From assembly GCF_051622035.1 (NCBI RefSeq), contig NC_135362.1, forward strand, positions 28,579,001 through 28,643,000: 64,000 nt of DNA, read 5' to 3'. The position numbers and the translations under genes were made by a program. This document shows positions 50,764 to 62,509 of the stretch, in pieces; position 1 is the first letter of the stretch, and each line of letters starts with the position of its first letter. This DNA comes from Arctopsyche grandis. Taxonomy: Eukaryota > Arthropoda > Insecta > Trichoptera > Hydropsychidae. A model generated the notes under the pieces. It ran no database searches and was not told where the DNA came from. It saw only the letters and a list, made by a program, of their open reading frames with translations.

Positions 50764-52936
50764 TTGAGTTTCTGGACTTGACCCGACCCGGACCCGAACC
50801 CGTCGGGTAATGGACCTAAAACCCGGACCCGAGACCCGGGATTAAAAACCATCGGGTCCGGGTAACAAGAAATAATTTTATTTTAATTAAAAATATTTTT
50901 TTAAAATCAAAATGCGTTATAAAATTGAATTTTTTAACAAAATAAAGGCGAAAAATAAAAATGGAATAAGCAATTCGAAATATTTGAAGTTTAAATTTTC
51001 TTGCCTTTTAAAGTACATACATATGTAAAACGTTATTTTCGTACGCAAATAATTTCTTCTCAGAATACCGCTAAGGATAATAGAATTCAATGGGGCATAT
51101 ATAGATGCACGTCCATCTTCCATCAGAAGATCCGTATAATCTTGGGCTTGTTCGTGTCATCGGATCTTGTACAGCAACGAACTTACTTGAAGCAGTTACT
51201 AAACATTTAAAATCGTTCAAAATAGATTACCAGAAACATATTGTTGGATCCACAGGCGAAGGTGCTTCTGCTATGATCAAATTCGGTAAAAAATGTCCAT
51301 CATTTTATCAAGTATGTCTAAATCACGGTATTCATCTCGGAGTGTGTGATACTATATATTAAAAAAACCTACTGCTATAATGGATACTGAGTGTGAAGAG
51401 GAAATAAATGATTTCGAGGGTGAAGATCTCTTTAATGATTTGGATGTTGAAATATTCAGAACCGATGAAGAAAATTTTGTGGAAGTAAATAAAATTGATC
51501 AGATTATCGACACTGTTCGAAAGCTGGTGAAGTTTTTTAAATCTTCTTCTATTAGAAATGGAATCTTACAAGACAAAATAAAGGCAGAGCTTGGTCACAC
51601 CAACGACCTGATTTTAGATTGTAAAACTCGTTGGAACTCATTAGCAAAAATGATTAGTGTATTTATAAAGCATCGAAAATTTACAAATGTTGGATGTCGT
51701 AGATTTTATGAATGTGATCAAACCTGCCGAATTGGCAGTCAACATACTAAGCCGAAATGACACAACCATCCATTCAGCTGACCTCACACTAAATTATATG
51801 AAGAAAAAAATTAAGGAATTTAAAAGTCAAATAGCAGTTGAATTACTTGAAAATGTGGAGAAACGGCTAAACGATAGAACGGACTCAAATTTAATCAATC
51901 TATTCAAATCGCTAGTGTTACTTTTAGCTACACATTTTATGAATAGACTCTTTGGAAATTCGGTTTCTGGAGAAGTCAAGTCTACGGATGATTTACAGGT
52001 ATTAATTTTAATTGATAACGAAGATGAATGTGAAATGACTATGGAGGAATAATTGAGACAAATTTTGACAAATGCCGAAAAACTGGAGAGTGGTGAATTT
52101 GAACTGTTCGGAAATTTAAAACAAGGGTTTATACTTTTTAAAAATAAGAAAAAGCGAACAATTTATCTGGAGAGGCTCCATGATGCTCTTTGCACAATAA
52201 AACCTACTTCAACAGACAACGAAAGGAAATTCTCGGTGTCAGCAAATTTTTGCACTAAAATTAGATCGGCATTGGGGGATAAATCCCTCAATGCGTTAGT
52301 ATTCCTTAAATATTACTATATAAAAACTAGTGTTAAAAAATAAAATAGTTATTTAATATTTTTTGTAATTATTTTTATATTTTATGTAAATTCTTATTAA
52401 AAATTAAAAAATTGAAATTTTATTATAATTGTTTTTTTACAACAACAACAATAACCACTGTGAAATGGCGAGTTTCTTTAAGGCGTCACAACGACTGTGA
52501 TAAATAAAAAATAATCAAAAATGAAAAAAAATCAGTGAAAACAAATCATAAGCTGAAAATAAATCAATAAGATTCAAAACCAGTCACAAATTAACAATAA
52601 ATTATAAGTAATATATAATAAAATAAATTCAATAAATCAATAAGAAGTACAATCAATAACAAAACATCGATTGATTGTAAATCGCAAATAATAAATTCAA
52701 CTCACAAAATAAATCATAAATTAATTAATTAACAATTATATAAAACAAAATATACCAATTCATTAGAAATAATAGTAAACAGATAAAGACGTCACATTTA
52801 AAAATCGGATAGCACTATACTGACTATATATCGAATGTTTTTAAAACATTTTATTTTGGACCCGGACTCGTCGGGTATCTAAAATATTGGACCCGGACCC
52901 GACAGGTTTTGAAAACCCGGGTTTTCACAAACCCTA
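50764..52936 (+). mobile_element. hAT transposon inserted in the receptor exon
   Basis: 2173 bp with a perfect 8-bp duplication ATCAGTAG (50756-50763 and 52937-52944). Ends are imperfect inverted repeats (TTGAGTTTCTGGAC against TAGGGTTTGTGAAA). Both subterminal regions carry clusters of GACCCG / CGGGTC motifs (50783-50866 and 52858-52920). The interior holds a broken transposase. Confidence 0.88.
51105..52343 (+). pseudogene. hAT transposase with frameshifts and a stop
   Basis: Fragments in order: TGEGASAMIKFGKKCPSFYQ with CLNHGIHLGVCD (start of the RNase H-like core), then LILDCKTRWNSLAKMISVFI, then DVVDFMNVIKPAELAVNIL, and after an in-frame TAA at 52049 the C-terminal dimerisation block (TSTDNERKFSVSANFCTK and LNALVFLKYYY). 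At least two frame changes plus the stop make it inactive. Confidence 0.8.
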
Positions 52937-53298
52937 ATCAGTAGTCACTTTCGATTTTTTAAATTTGGAATTGATGGTATATTTATATATATTGTGCAAG
53001 AAGATTGAAAAAGTGAAATCCTTTTTGACTATTAACGATGCAGATAACGCTCGAAATACAATGAAAGGCTTGCTCTTTGAAAGTTGCCCGTTAAAGTTGG
53101 TCAGTAAAATTAATTGTATTTCTGGTACAAATAAGAAACAGTCGGTTATGAAAAATTCAGGCGATGAATTGAAAAAAATTAATAATCTTTCCAATGGAAG
53201 AATCCTTCAATTGATGAGAGTATATGATAAAATTGCTGATAATGCACATATATTGAATATTACATTTGGATCATCAGTATGATAATTTAATTTAATTA

Positions 53299-55690
53299 TT
53301 TTTTTTTTTTAAATGCTTTTTATTATTACGAAATTATGTTCACAATACATCTTATATCTATTTTAATAGCTACTGATCTACTGATCATTTTCTATTTTAA
53401 AATTTAATTTAATTTGGTTAGTAATCATAGTCAGTGGCGGACTGGCCATACAAGCGAACATGCCCGATGGCATGTGGGCCCCACTATCTGTTAGAAAATA
53501 TGGGCCCCCAGTAAAATTAAATAACTTTTTAACTATTTCACGTGTGTAAAAATTTATAGGATATTGCACTTTGGGACCTAAAGTTTGGATATTTCAACAA
53601 AACAAATTTCTTACGATATACAAAAACAGCTAATACCTGCTTTAACAGCCCAAGGATCGGTTAACTTTATTTATTAGGCTCAAAAGTAAGTTTCAACAAT
53701 TGCGTGGGCCCTTTTGCCGGGCCCACGCAATTTTCCAACGTCAATATTATGTATATACCAATACCTATGTAACAACTAACTACTGAAATAAAAATGGTAA
53801 TAAACAAATTTCCGTGAATAATATAAACTGAATTGCTTAAAACAATTTTGATAGGACGATTCATCATCAACCAGCGATATAAATTTACTTCATACTTTCA
53901 AAATAACATTTGATTATACTTCGACGATATAGTAAGATTTAAATACACAATTTTAAACAGTTTCCGAATATAAAATCTATTCCTAATCTAGACACATCCA
54001 TGTAAATAGAAATATAGGATAGGGGCCCCTCCCCAAAATCCCGATTTTCGAGTAACATTAATCGAAAATACTATGCATTTTTTTCAGGGACGTAATCTCC
54101 TTTACTTTATTTTGTCTCAAAAACATATGTGTAACGTTTATTTTTTGTTTTCAAGAAAAGTTTTAAATTAATATTTTACTGAATCGGTTCAATCACAAAT
54201 GGTTTTATTTCTCGTATTTTTATTTTATTGCAGACGTCCATTCTCTCACAAAACAACGAATGAGATGGATTTAAACTTCATGTGTAACGAATTCGGTCCA
54301 AAAAAAGTTTTAGTTATTTAATAAAATTGCTTTCTGACCAAAACCTTATCAAATTTAGTACATAAACAATACAAATATAAATTTTCAGCTTGATACGTTC
54401 AGGGGTGTGGTAAAAAAATTTTTTGACTTTTTTAAGAGGAAAAAATCCCACTTCTGGTTAATTATATTTGATGATTTATTATATTTTCATCACATTGATA
54501 CAAGGAATTATACATAAAATCGTGAAGAGCATACATATTTAAAGGGTCGATTAAAATAGTGGAAGAAAAATCCGGTAAACTGTCACTTTCGGTTAACGGG
54601 TGTTCACGAAATTTTACACACACTCAGACACACAGAGTCACACACATTTTTCTATATTATGTAAACGTGATCAGTGATCGATTCTGAGTTCGAATTTTCG
54701 CATGATCACAAAACTTTATCTGTTGTTATCACGTACATATATAAAGTGAAAAGACAGTCAGTAGAAATTAAGTCAATTGATAGTTTTTTAGTGACTCAGT
54801 TTGATGGTCGATTTTTGTTGACCATATGAAAAAAATTTTCGCCTGCGGCGCTTTTTTCATTTTTTACATAATATTTTTTTATAATTAGTTTTTCAAAAAT
54901 AAGCTTATTTTTTCATATTTTATAACTCAATAAGGTGTATGCAAAGAATATTTTCCATTTTTATTTCGATATAAAAAAGATTTTTTGAAAAAAAAATCAA
55001 TTTGACCAATCTTTGCCTGCCCCCTCCAAGAAAAAGCTGAAATGAGGTCCCTGATTGTTTTCTACCGAAAGTAAAAGCCGCTTTTATGCCGCATTCTTTT
55101 ATGATGCATTCTATATACCTGGGACAAGAGTTAAAACGAAATATATAATCGATTTTGCTTTCGCAATTTTTCTTGTACCTAAATTTGTATATTCCCATTT
55201 TTGAAAATTCTATTAATTTTTTACCCTCGATTTTCAGCGTGATGGAAAGAAGAAAATTTTGTTATATGGGGGGGGGGGGGAATTTTTTTTAACCCTGGGT
55301 GGGCCCCCTTTGACTCATGGCATGCACTGATTTCAGTCCCAGTCCGCCACTGATCATAGTATTATATTATTCTAATGTTAATCTACAGAATAATAGGAAA
55401 AAGAGCTCAAAAACCTATTTACAATCCTTATAAATGTTCATAATACATCTAATACATAACATTAATTAAAGACTCTCTAAAGTCGATGACCTAAAGCAGA
55501 TTGTGTTTAAGTAATCTGTGTTTATACCTGAAGGGTATAGACATTTTGTTGTAATCACCGAGACTCTTGACAAGTGTGTTAGTATGGTTATTAGTGATTC
55601 TGTCATATAATCTACTGGTTAGTTTGTTAGTAATGTCTGTAACAAACGAAATATTATATATGGCATGCAGTTTTTTCAAGTTGGTATATA
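53299..55690 (-). pseudogene. 3' end of a jockey-type LINE, copy 2, split by a hAT-like element
   Basis: Parts 53299-53431 and 55353-55690 align continuously with 17496-17960. The A-tail (plus-strand poly-T) is at about 53299-53312, within the putative receptor intron. The C-terminal peptide KLHAIYNISFVTDITNKL is again visible on the minus strand. Confidence 0.78.
53432..55352 (+). mobile_element. Non-autonomous hAT-like element, CAGTGGCGGAC family, copy 2
   Basis: 1921 bp flanked by a perfect 8-bp duplication ATCATAGT (53424-53431 and 55353-55360). Ends CAGTGGCGGACTGGCC and CCCAGTCCGCCACTG. About 500 bp longer than copy 1, with extra sequence around 54090-54700 that includes text also found near 20500. 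No transposase. Confidence 0.88.
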
Positions 55691-55692
55691 TT

Positions 55693-56761
55693 ATATAAAA
55701 TAGAAATATTAAAGCTGCAGAACAACGTCGTCGAACTTTAGCAACATCTTCATCTTCTGATATTTTATTTAATACAGTTCCTACCAGTCAACAGAAATTT
55801 CTTGCAAATACTCACAACAAGTCTCGGTTCATTTCAATGTTGAAAGAAAAGTTTACCGCTGAAAATATATTGGTAAAACAAGCTTATAATGATGCAGATG
55901 TACTGATTATTGAAACAGCAATAGAGCAATTCAATTTGACAAATACAACTATTGTTGTTGGTGAAGATGTAGACTTACTCGTATTACTCACTGCTCGAAC
56001 TCCAACTGAAAAAACTATTTTCTTCTTAAAACCTGGAAAAGCTCAACATAAATCGGAAATATATTCATCGAAAAGTTTATCTACTTTTGCAAAGTGTCAA
56101 AATCATGTACTATTTTTACACGCAATAACTGGCCGTGATACGACATCTGCATTTTACAGGAGAGGTAAAACAACAGTTTTTAAAATGTTTGAAAAGCAAG
56201 ATTTAGTTCAATATGCTGAAGTTTTTAAAAACAGTATTTAATTCAACTCCACAAGAAGTTATCACCAACGGAATTCGCTTTCTTCTTTCTATGTACGGAG
56301 CTCCTAAAAAAAACTACCTGCTTAGATAAGTATCGATATGGATGTTTCGTTAAAAACACTCGAAATAAAAAACAAGTGCAATAAGCTTGTCTTCCTCCAA
56401 CCTCAGCTGCTGCTCATCAACATCTTTTTCGGGTATATTACCAAGTTCAAGTGTGGCTTGGTTATCAGCTAGACCCAAAAGACTGGGGTTGGAAGTTGGT
56501 CAACAATACATTAGAACCAATTCAGACTTTACTCCCACCTGCGCCGGAAAAACTGCTAAACACTATTTTTTGCAACTGTAAAAAGGGATGCAGTGCTAAA
56601 TGTGGTTGCAAAAAACTTGGACTGTTTTGTTCTCTCGCATGTACAAATTGTCAAGGCTGGTCGTGTTCTAATGTTGAATCACCAACAGTAGAGGATTCGT
56701 TTGATATCAACGAGGAGACATGCGATACATCACTTTTTGAAGATTATGAATCAGATGAATA
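55693..56761 (+). pseudogene. FEN1/XPG-like nuclease fold plus C-terminal CXC motif, truncated and frameshifted
   Basis: Reads KFLANTHNKSRFISML, AYNDADVLIIETAIEQF, VVGEDVDLLVLL and HAITGRDTTSAFYRRGKTTVF: acidic clusters and a G-x-D-x-x-S motif arranged as in XPG/FEN-type nucleases. Stops near 56241 and 56384 and frame changes follow (VRFLLSMYGAPKK-like text, then WLGYQLDPKDWGW). The last frame carries a cysteine array at 56571-56666 (CNCKKGCSAKCGCKK and CSLACTNCQGWSC), like a tesmin/CXC domain. I recall proteins of this general layout as uncharacterised multi-copy genes in arthropods, but their function is unknown to me. It begins directly at a LINE end and has no introns. Confidence 0.6.
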
Positions 56762-57699
56762 AATTTCTCTACTTTTTTTTAATTTCCATCGCTTTTATCA
56801 TTTCCAACCCTTGCTAATATATGTTATTATTCAATAGTTTCAAACTAAACAGAATCACAACAGACCTGTGGAATAGGCCTACTGGGGACACCACGTTAAA
56901 AAAAACGCGCTAAGTACACTACCTATGAGGTTGCGTGGAAACGTGTACATATTATGACAATTACAACTTCTTGAATCGTTATATCTCAGAAACGGTGGCT
57001 CTTAAAAAAAGTATTGATACATTTTTTATAGATAATTTTATGATCTACAATTTTTGTCTGAAGTAATTTTATGATAAAACTCACCGCTTTGCTGAAAATT
57101 GCGAAAACCCCATATTTTTGACCTTTGACCTCAGGTAAATTATTTTTCCAGGTATTAGAACGATGAGGAGTTTTGACATGTCATTTATAATATTATGTTT
57201 TGAACAATTTTACTCACTTTCAGCTTGTTGTGAATTTAAGTATCTTTGAATGTCTAAATTGACCGGACTAATATTTCAATGAATAAAATATGATTTTAAG
57301 AAAATTAAAAAAAAACGTATAAAACTAAAATACACACATAAAATAGAAAATTGCAATTAAAAATAAATTTACAAAATATAATACGGAAAAATCTTAATTT
57401 AATTTCAGAAAATGATATTTTAGAAATAACTATTTCTAATTTTTGTTTTCGTCCACCCTGCAGTCGAAAATAGTCGTTCAAACGCTGTTGATGTCGGCTT
57501 TATTGTGAATTTGGAATAATTCCTGTATTTAGGTAAATTAGTAATGTTATTACCGTTTTTCATTCATTCTTACCTTATTACCGTCTCATTATAAACTACT
57601 GCTGTTATTAAAGATGCACTATTTTTGCTTAATTCTTTGATTGTGGTTTCAACAGAAGTAAGAACATTCGAATACTCGAATATTCGATTGGGACCCTAC
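56762..57699. other. Intergenic, no gene seen
   Basis: AT-rich. The first part is probably the 3' flank of the nuclease-like gene. No supported exon. Confidence 0.4.
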
Positions 57700-58110
57700 A
57701 CGTAACGTCTTACCATGAAATACATTTTTTGAAACAACCACTGATTTTCCGTTAGTTCTGGATAGTGTTTTCAAAGAGAAATGTTTTAATTTCTGTTAAT
57801 AAAGAAGCGGAACGTTTTCTCTTGATAACCAACGTACCTTGTTATGCAGCAGAAGATCGGCGTACTCACTTAATATTTCAACTAAAAATTATTTAAATTG
57901 CGGATGTTTAAGAGCATTAGCTATAATTGAGTTGAAAATCTTAATCACTGATTTCATTACTTTTTTCTGGAAATGTCTGCACACAAAGCGCTTCTTGATG
58001 AATGACGCAATGGTAAGCAAGCACCTCGTGATTAATTTTTCCTTTCAAAAGAGCAACAAACCCTTTTCTTACACCGGTCATTATTTTCACCTCGTCTGTT
58101 GAAATTTATC
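57700..58110 (-). pseudogene. hAT transposase remnant (ZBED5/GTF2IRD2-like), copy 2
   Basis: Closely matches 40640-41060, including the AAGCGCTTCTTGATGAATGA stretch, with different point changes. It lies directly 3' of zinc-finger gene 4, as copy 1 does for gene 3. Confidence 0.7.
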
Positions 58111-58436
58111 ACAATTTTAGAGCACTTTGGCTTAGGATGGAGTATGTTTACCAAAATTATCTCAATTTCATCCACTAAAAAAAATAAATAAATAAATAAA
58201 ACAAGAAATGCAAATAACAGATCTGTGTATTTAATTTTCTATTATCATTTCTCTTAAAATTATTTAAATAAACTCCAATGAGAATAAATGTCATGTGCCA
58301 ATGCAGCCATGCAGCCAAAATGTATGAATATTAACAGTATTTATATAATAACAATTTTTTTATATTTATCCCAGTATGCGATTTATTATGTGTCTCGAGG
58401 TTAGATTTTTAGACAAATTTCACATTTGTAAGGCTT

Positions 58437-59581
58437 TTACCCCGTGTGAGTTCTTAAATGTGCCACAAGTTTATATTTATGAAAATATGATTTTAAACAA
58501 ATTTCACATTTGTGTGGTTTTATCCCAGTATGATATTTTTCATGTATCACGAGGTAAGATTTACTAGAAAATGATTTTAAACAAATGTCACACTTGTGTG
58601 GTTTTATCCCAGAGTGAAATTTTTCATGTAACACGAGGTTAGATTTTTGAGTAAATGATTTTAGACAAATTTCACATTTGTAAGGCTTTTCCCCCGTGTG
58701 AGTTCTTAAATGTTTCACAAATCCATTTCTAAGAGCAAATGATTTAAAACAAATGTCACATTTGTGTGGTTTTATCCCAGTATGCAATTTTTCATGTGAC
58801 ACGAGGTACGCTTTTTGAGAAAATGATTTTAGACAAATTTTACATTTGTAAGGCTTTTCCCCCGTGTGAGTTCTTAAATGACTCACAAGTCCATCTTTAA
58901 AAGCAAATGATTTGAAACAAATGTCACATTTGTGTGTTTTTATCCCAGAATGCAATTTTTTATGTTTCTTGAGGCTAAATTTTCGAGTAAATGAATTTAG
59001 ACAAATTTCACACTTGTAAAGCTTTCCTTCAGTGTGAGTTATTAAATGTCTCACAAGTTTATTTTTTTTAATAAATAATTTTAAACAAATATCACATTGA
59101 AATAGCTTTTCTCCAGGAAGTGATCTTTTGTGTAAAATAAGTTCAGATTCAATGGGAAACTGCTTCAAGCAAATTTCACCATTCTTTCGATGAATTGTCG
59201 ATTGTGAAGGCTCATCGTTCCATATTACATCCTCCAATAAAAATTCTTCGGTCTTGATCTTCAAGCAATCGTCTAACCTCAGTTGAGACGATTCGTTGTT
59301 TCGAAAACAAGCCTTTCGAAAGCTGATCAACAATTCCAGATTGGTCTTACACGAAAGACACACCCTGTCTGGCAACCCATCGCCTCTTTTAACCTGCAGA
59401 TGAAAAAGTAGGATCAAGCGGTGAGAAGAGTTAACCACAATAATTGTAACCTGTAACCAGCACCGACCTGAATTTGACAGCAGGTCCGAATGCGTTGCTC
59501 CAGACGCTCTGGATGAGGACCACCGAAGATGGAGACGGAAGATTCGGGCGGAGCTGATCCAAGACAAAGCCTGCACTCCAT
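58437..59581 (-). CDS. ZAD-C2H2 zinc-finger protein 4 (8 fingers, premature stop)
   Basis: Exons 59581-59468 and 59393-58437, phase-0 intron of 74 bp, 38 + 318 residues. The ZAD cysteines are in MECRLCLG and RVCLSCKTNL; eight C2H2 fingers follow. The array ends because the linker codon GAA after HTGG-type text became TAA (near 58437). Decayed finger sequence with a deletion continues to about 58370, so one finger or more was lost. One knuckle reads CLKSYFHKYKLVAH, with Tyr in place of Phe. The array remains usable as a shorter protein, so I list it as coding, but decay is possible. The flanking sequence on both sides resembles that of the other paralogues. Confidence 0.82.
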
Positions 59582-59639
59582 CGTCACTGTATTTAACTCC
59601 GACAGCCACCAGATCGACTTGTCTTCGCCTTGCTAGTAT

Positions 59640-59880
59640 TTTTTAGTGACATCTTTGGTCTAAATTCGTTACTAGTTTAGGGCTGCCATAATTACACTGA
59701 GCAACAAAAAATCTCGTTTTTGAATTACCAGATTGGAGACTAACCAATCTTTACTGAGTTTCACCCACTGAATTCGAATATGATAATGATTTTAGTTGGT
59801 TAGTGATCGCTTACGAGATATGAGCGTTTAAAAAAATGCGCGATTTTTACAGTTTTTTGGTTTTTGCGGTCCACCTGAAA
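59640..59880 (-). repeat. Dispersed repeat E, copy upstream of zinc-finger gene 4
   Basis: Matches 21175-21380 in reverse complement (AGTGACATCTTTGGTCTAAA, then ACACTGAGCAACAAAAAATC). It may include the promoter of gene 4. Confidence 0.6.
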
Positions 59881-60063
59881 GAATTCAGCGGTTGGACTAC
59901 ATGCCATCTCGCTTGCACCAACGCTAGCCGCGTTACGAATGTCTACATAGCGAAAGCATTTCTATTGCAATTACCGCTCGAGTTAGTACTGTCGAGGTCG
60001 GTGTATCGGGGTATTGAAATGATAGATTGTGTTTAGATTGTGTATTTTTTATTTGCCCGTGTT

Positions 60064-62068
60064 ATGCTGCGTACGGACCAAACCAACGACGATTTTGGTC
60101 CAACGTTTTAACCAGCAGGATAAAACCAGTAGCGTACAAAATATCGAAATAAAAATCAAAATTAAAAATATTATTATTATATTAAAATTAAATTCAAATA
60201 TCAAAATAAAATTATAATCAATATATTGTGGCGGCTCGCTTATACGACATGGTCAAGTTTGGTTGCTGTGGGAACCAACTTGGCCGGGTTCGGAGAGCTA
60301 CTACCCACTCTGTCTTCAGCTGTCATATAATAAACACGTGCATTAACATGCCAGTCGTCTCATTCGTTCATCCTCCATACTGGTGACCCCCGACGTCGAG
60401 CCACGCAGCCTCGATCAATTTCAACTGCCGCTCATCCCTGCCTCGCCGAGCCAGGCGGGAGAGCTACCCGCCGCGCCCCCATCGCCATCAACACAGCACG
60501 CCGCGGCCCGCGGGTGACAATAAACGAGCAGACATGGCTACCTACCTGAGCGAATGAGACGACGATCTTGACAGCTGGATGTGGAGTCATGCGCGATCCA
60601 CTACACATAGAACGGTCATCCAGCACCACAAGACATACACCACCTCAGCACCATCATCATCATCATCATCATCAAGGCCCCGTCCGTCCCCACGAGCGTC
60701 GTCACGCCGAGACGGGCGGTAGCGCTACAACACCTCCACGAGCCACAACGACTCACAGTCCAGCTCGGAGTATCATCAACCACATCGATGCCCCTGCCGC
60801 CCCCGCCGCCCCACCAACCGACATCAGCCTCGGAAGAGCGGCGCCGCCGCAGCATCGCATCGGCGCGACCATCGGACCACCCACCGTCCTGCTCGTGACG
60901 TCACCGCCCTCGAATCTACCGACCATTCAGGGCGGTACACCTATGTACACAGCGGATGACCCACGTCAACAATTTTTTTCTCCCCACTCAATAATTTTTT
61001 TTCTCTTTGTGTAACAATAATTTTTTTCTTTTGTAAAATTTGTTTCTTTGTAATTTTGGTATCGCTGATGCTGGGGGGGGAGTGATGTGGCGGCTCGCTT
61101 ATACGACATGGTCGAGTTTGGTTGCCTTCCTGCGAGTGGGAACCAACTTGGCCGGGTTCGGAGAGCTACTACCCACTCTGTCTTCAGCTGTCATATAATA
61201 AACACGTGCATTAACATGCCAGTCGTCTCATTCGTTCATCCTCCATAATATTAAATTTAAAATAAAATATTGAAAGTTAAAACAGAACATGCCCAATTTA
61301 AATAAATTTTCGAGATTGACCTAAAATTAGATCATCAACAATCACATACAGGTAATCCTCGACTTTTGTTTGTCGAAGATGTTTTGACTTACGAAGATAC
61401 GCACTAAGATCGAGAAAAAAATCAAAGAATTATTATTTTTACTTCCCCGTAATGCGCAGTTACTGAGAATATATCATGTGTTAGTATGGGTGACCGAGCG
61501 ATGGTCCCAACCCGGCACGTTGTCGGTTTATCAAACTAAATTTTTTTAGTCTTCAATTGTTTCTCTCGTCGAAATAAATCAATTAATTAAATCATTTCAG
61601 AGGTAAATTTTATCGGATAATGTCTTCAATTGTTTCTCTCGTCGAAATAAATCAAATAATTAAATCCATCTCAGAGGTAAAATTTATCGGATAATGTGTG
61701 ATTATTAATTTTATTTCGACCAAAGAAAAAAAAACCCTTTGACAAATCACCGACATTTTTTTTGTTAAATATTTCATCGACGGCGAAACACAGTAGTATA
61801 TCGTGACGACTTATAAGAAACAACAACAATGTTTTTTTCGCTCGTAATTATAATATTTCTCTGGTTGTAATGCGTATCGTCGTAATTCAAAGCATTGTTG
61901 TAATTCAAAACATCAACGATGATCTAATTTTAGCTCAATCTCGCTCGTTAGCTTAATTTTGATATTTAATTTCAATTTTTTTATTTAATTTTTATTTCGA
62001 TATTTTGTACGCTACTGGTTTTAAAAGTTGGCCCAAAATCGTCGTTGGTTTGGTGCGTACGGACCATT
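60064..62068. repeat. Dispersed repeat D, copy 2, with inverted ends
   Basis: The left end GCGTACGGACCAAACCAACG and the right end CGTTGGTTTGGTGCGTACGG are inverted, so the whole block resembles a terminal-inverted-repeat element. The parts before 60227 and after 61247 are continuous in the sister copy at 18920-19705. No coding sequence of its own. Confidence 0.6.
60227..61247 (+). mobile_element. TRIM-like miniature LTR retrotransposon
   Basis: 5' LTR 60227-60379 (153 bp) and 3' LTR 61086-61247 (162 bp), differing by a 9-bp deletion and a few changes. Flanked by ATAT (60223-60226 and 61248-61251). A primer-binding-site-like TGGTGACCCCCGACGT starts at 60381; it resembles the complement of the tRNA-Trp 3' end with one extra C. 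A polypurine tract (GGGGGGGGAGTGA) ends at 61085. The 706-bp interior has no reverse transcriptase; it is GC-rich with a CAT-repeat-encoded His run. The LTRs carry an ATAATAAA poly(A) signal. Confidence 0.85.
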
Positions 62069-62509
62069 ACACCGAGTGGGGTCGCTCTGTCAGACCCACC
62101 GAACCCGCGCGTCCAAGTGTTGCCACCCTACATAAAAGCTGGTGTGGCAACACCCAAGACCGTTGGCTCGACAAGCCTCCACAATACTCCCCCTCTAGTG
62201 ACAACGTTGCCAAAATTATGCTAGACGAATCTATGTTCCCCCCATATCTTTCAAAAGAGCGAATGCAGAAAAAAATCTCTAAAGTTGTTTGACCTTTAGT
62301 GACTGATACTGGAACAGCGGTGGCTACATTTTATGTCAGAACAAAAGTTATAGTGTGTTGTTGAAAATCACAGGATGAGGTTGAGTCAATAAATATAATG
62401 TTATTATGGTTTGGTCTCTTCATTAGCGGAGTCGTGATTATTACAGTAAAGGGATTTTCTATAAATTTAATTTTGGCAGCCCCTTTTCTCCCTATACATT
62501 GAATAGTCT

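Larger units (their letters stand above)
50180..53277 (+). pseudogene. Gustatory receptor (7tm_7 family), interrupted by a hAT transposon
   Basis: Two coding blocks, about 50214-50763 and 52945-53277, share one frame once the hAT element and one 8-bp duplicate are disregarded. The first reads LIQLSAKNEVFFGIQPILYF, then hydrophobic segments (SILLLLSLICLALIVYS, IASMILLLGS, LLIVLSIYWAFIVVEN). The second has LELMVYLYILCKKIEKV and MRVYDKIADNAHILNITFGS, a pattern typical of insect gustatory receptors before the last exons. A donor (TCA|GTATGA) ends it at 53277. The C-terminal TYxxxxQF exon was not found. An ATG at 50180 is one base out of frame with the receptor, so the 5' end may also be damaged or spliced. 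Confidence 0.72.

Noticed and set aside
60568-61014. 148-codon His- and Pro-rich frame as a host gene
   Set aside because: It lies between the two LTRs of the TRIM-like element, is low-complexity and has no family similarity I can see.
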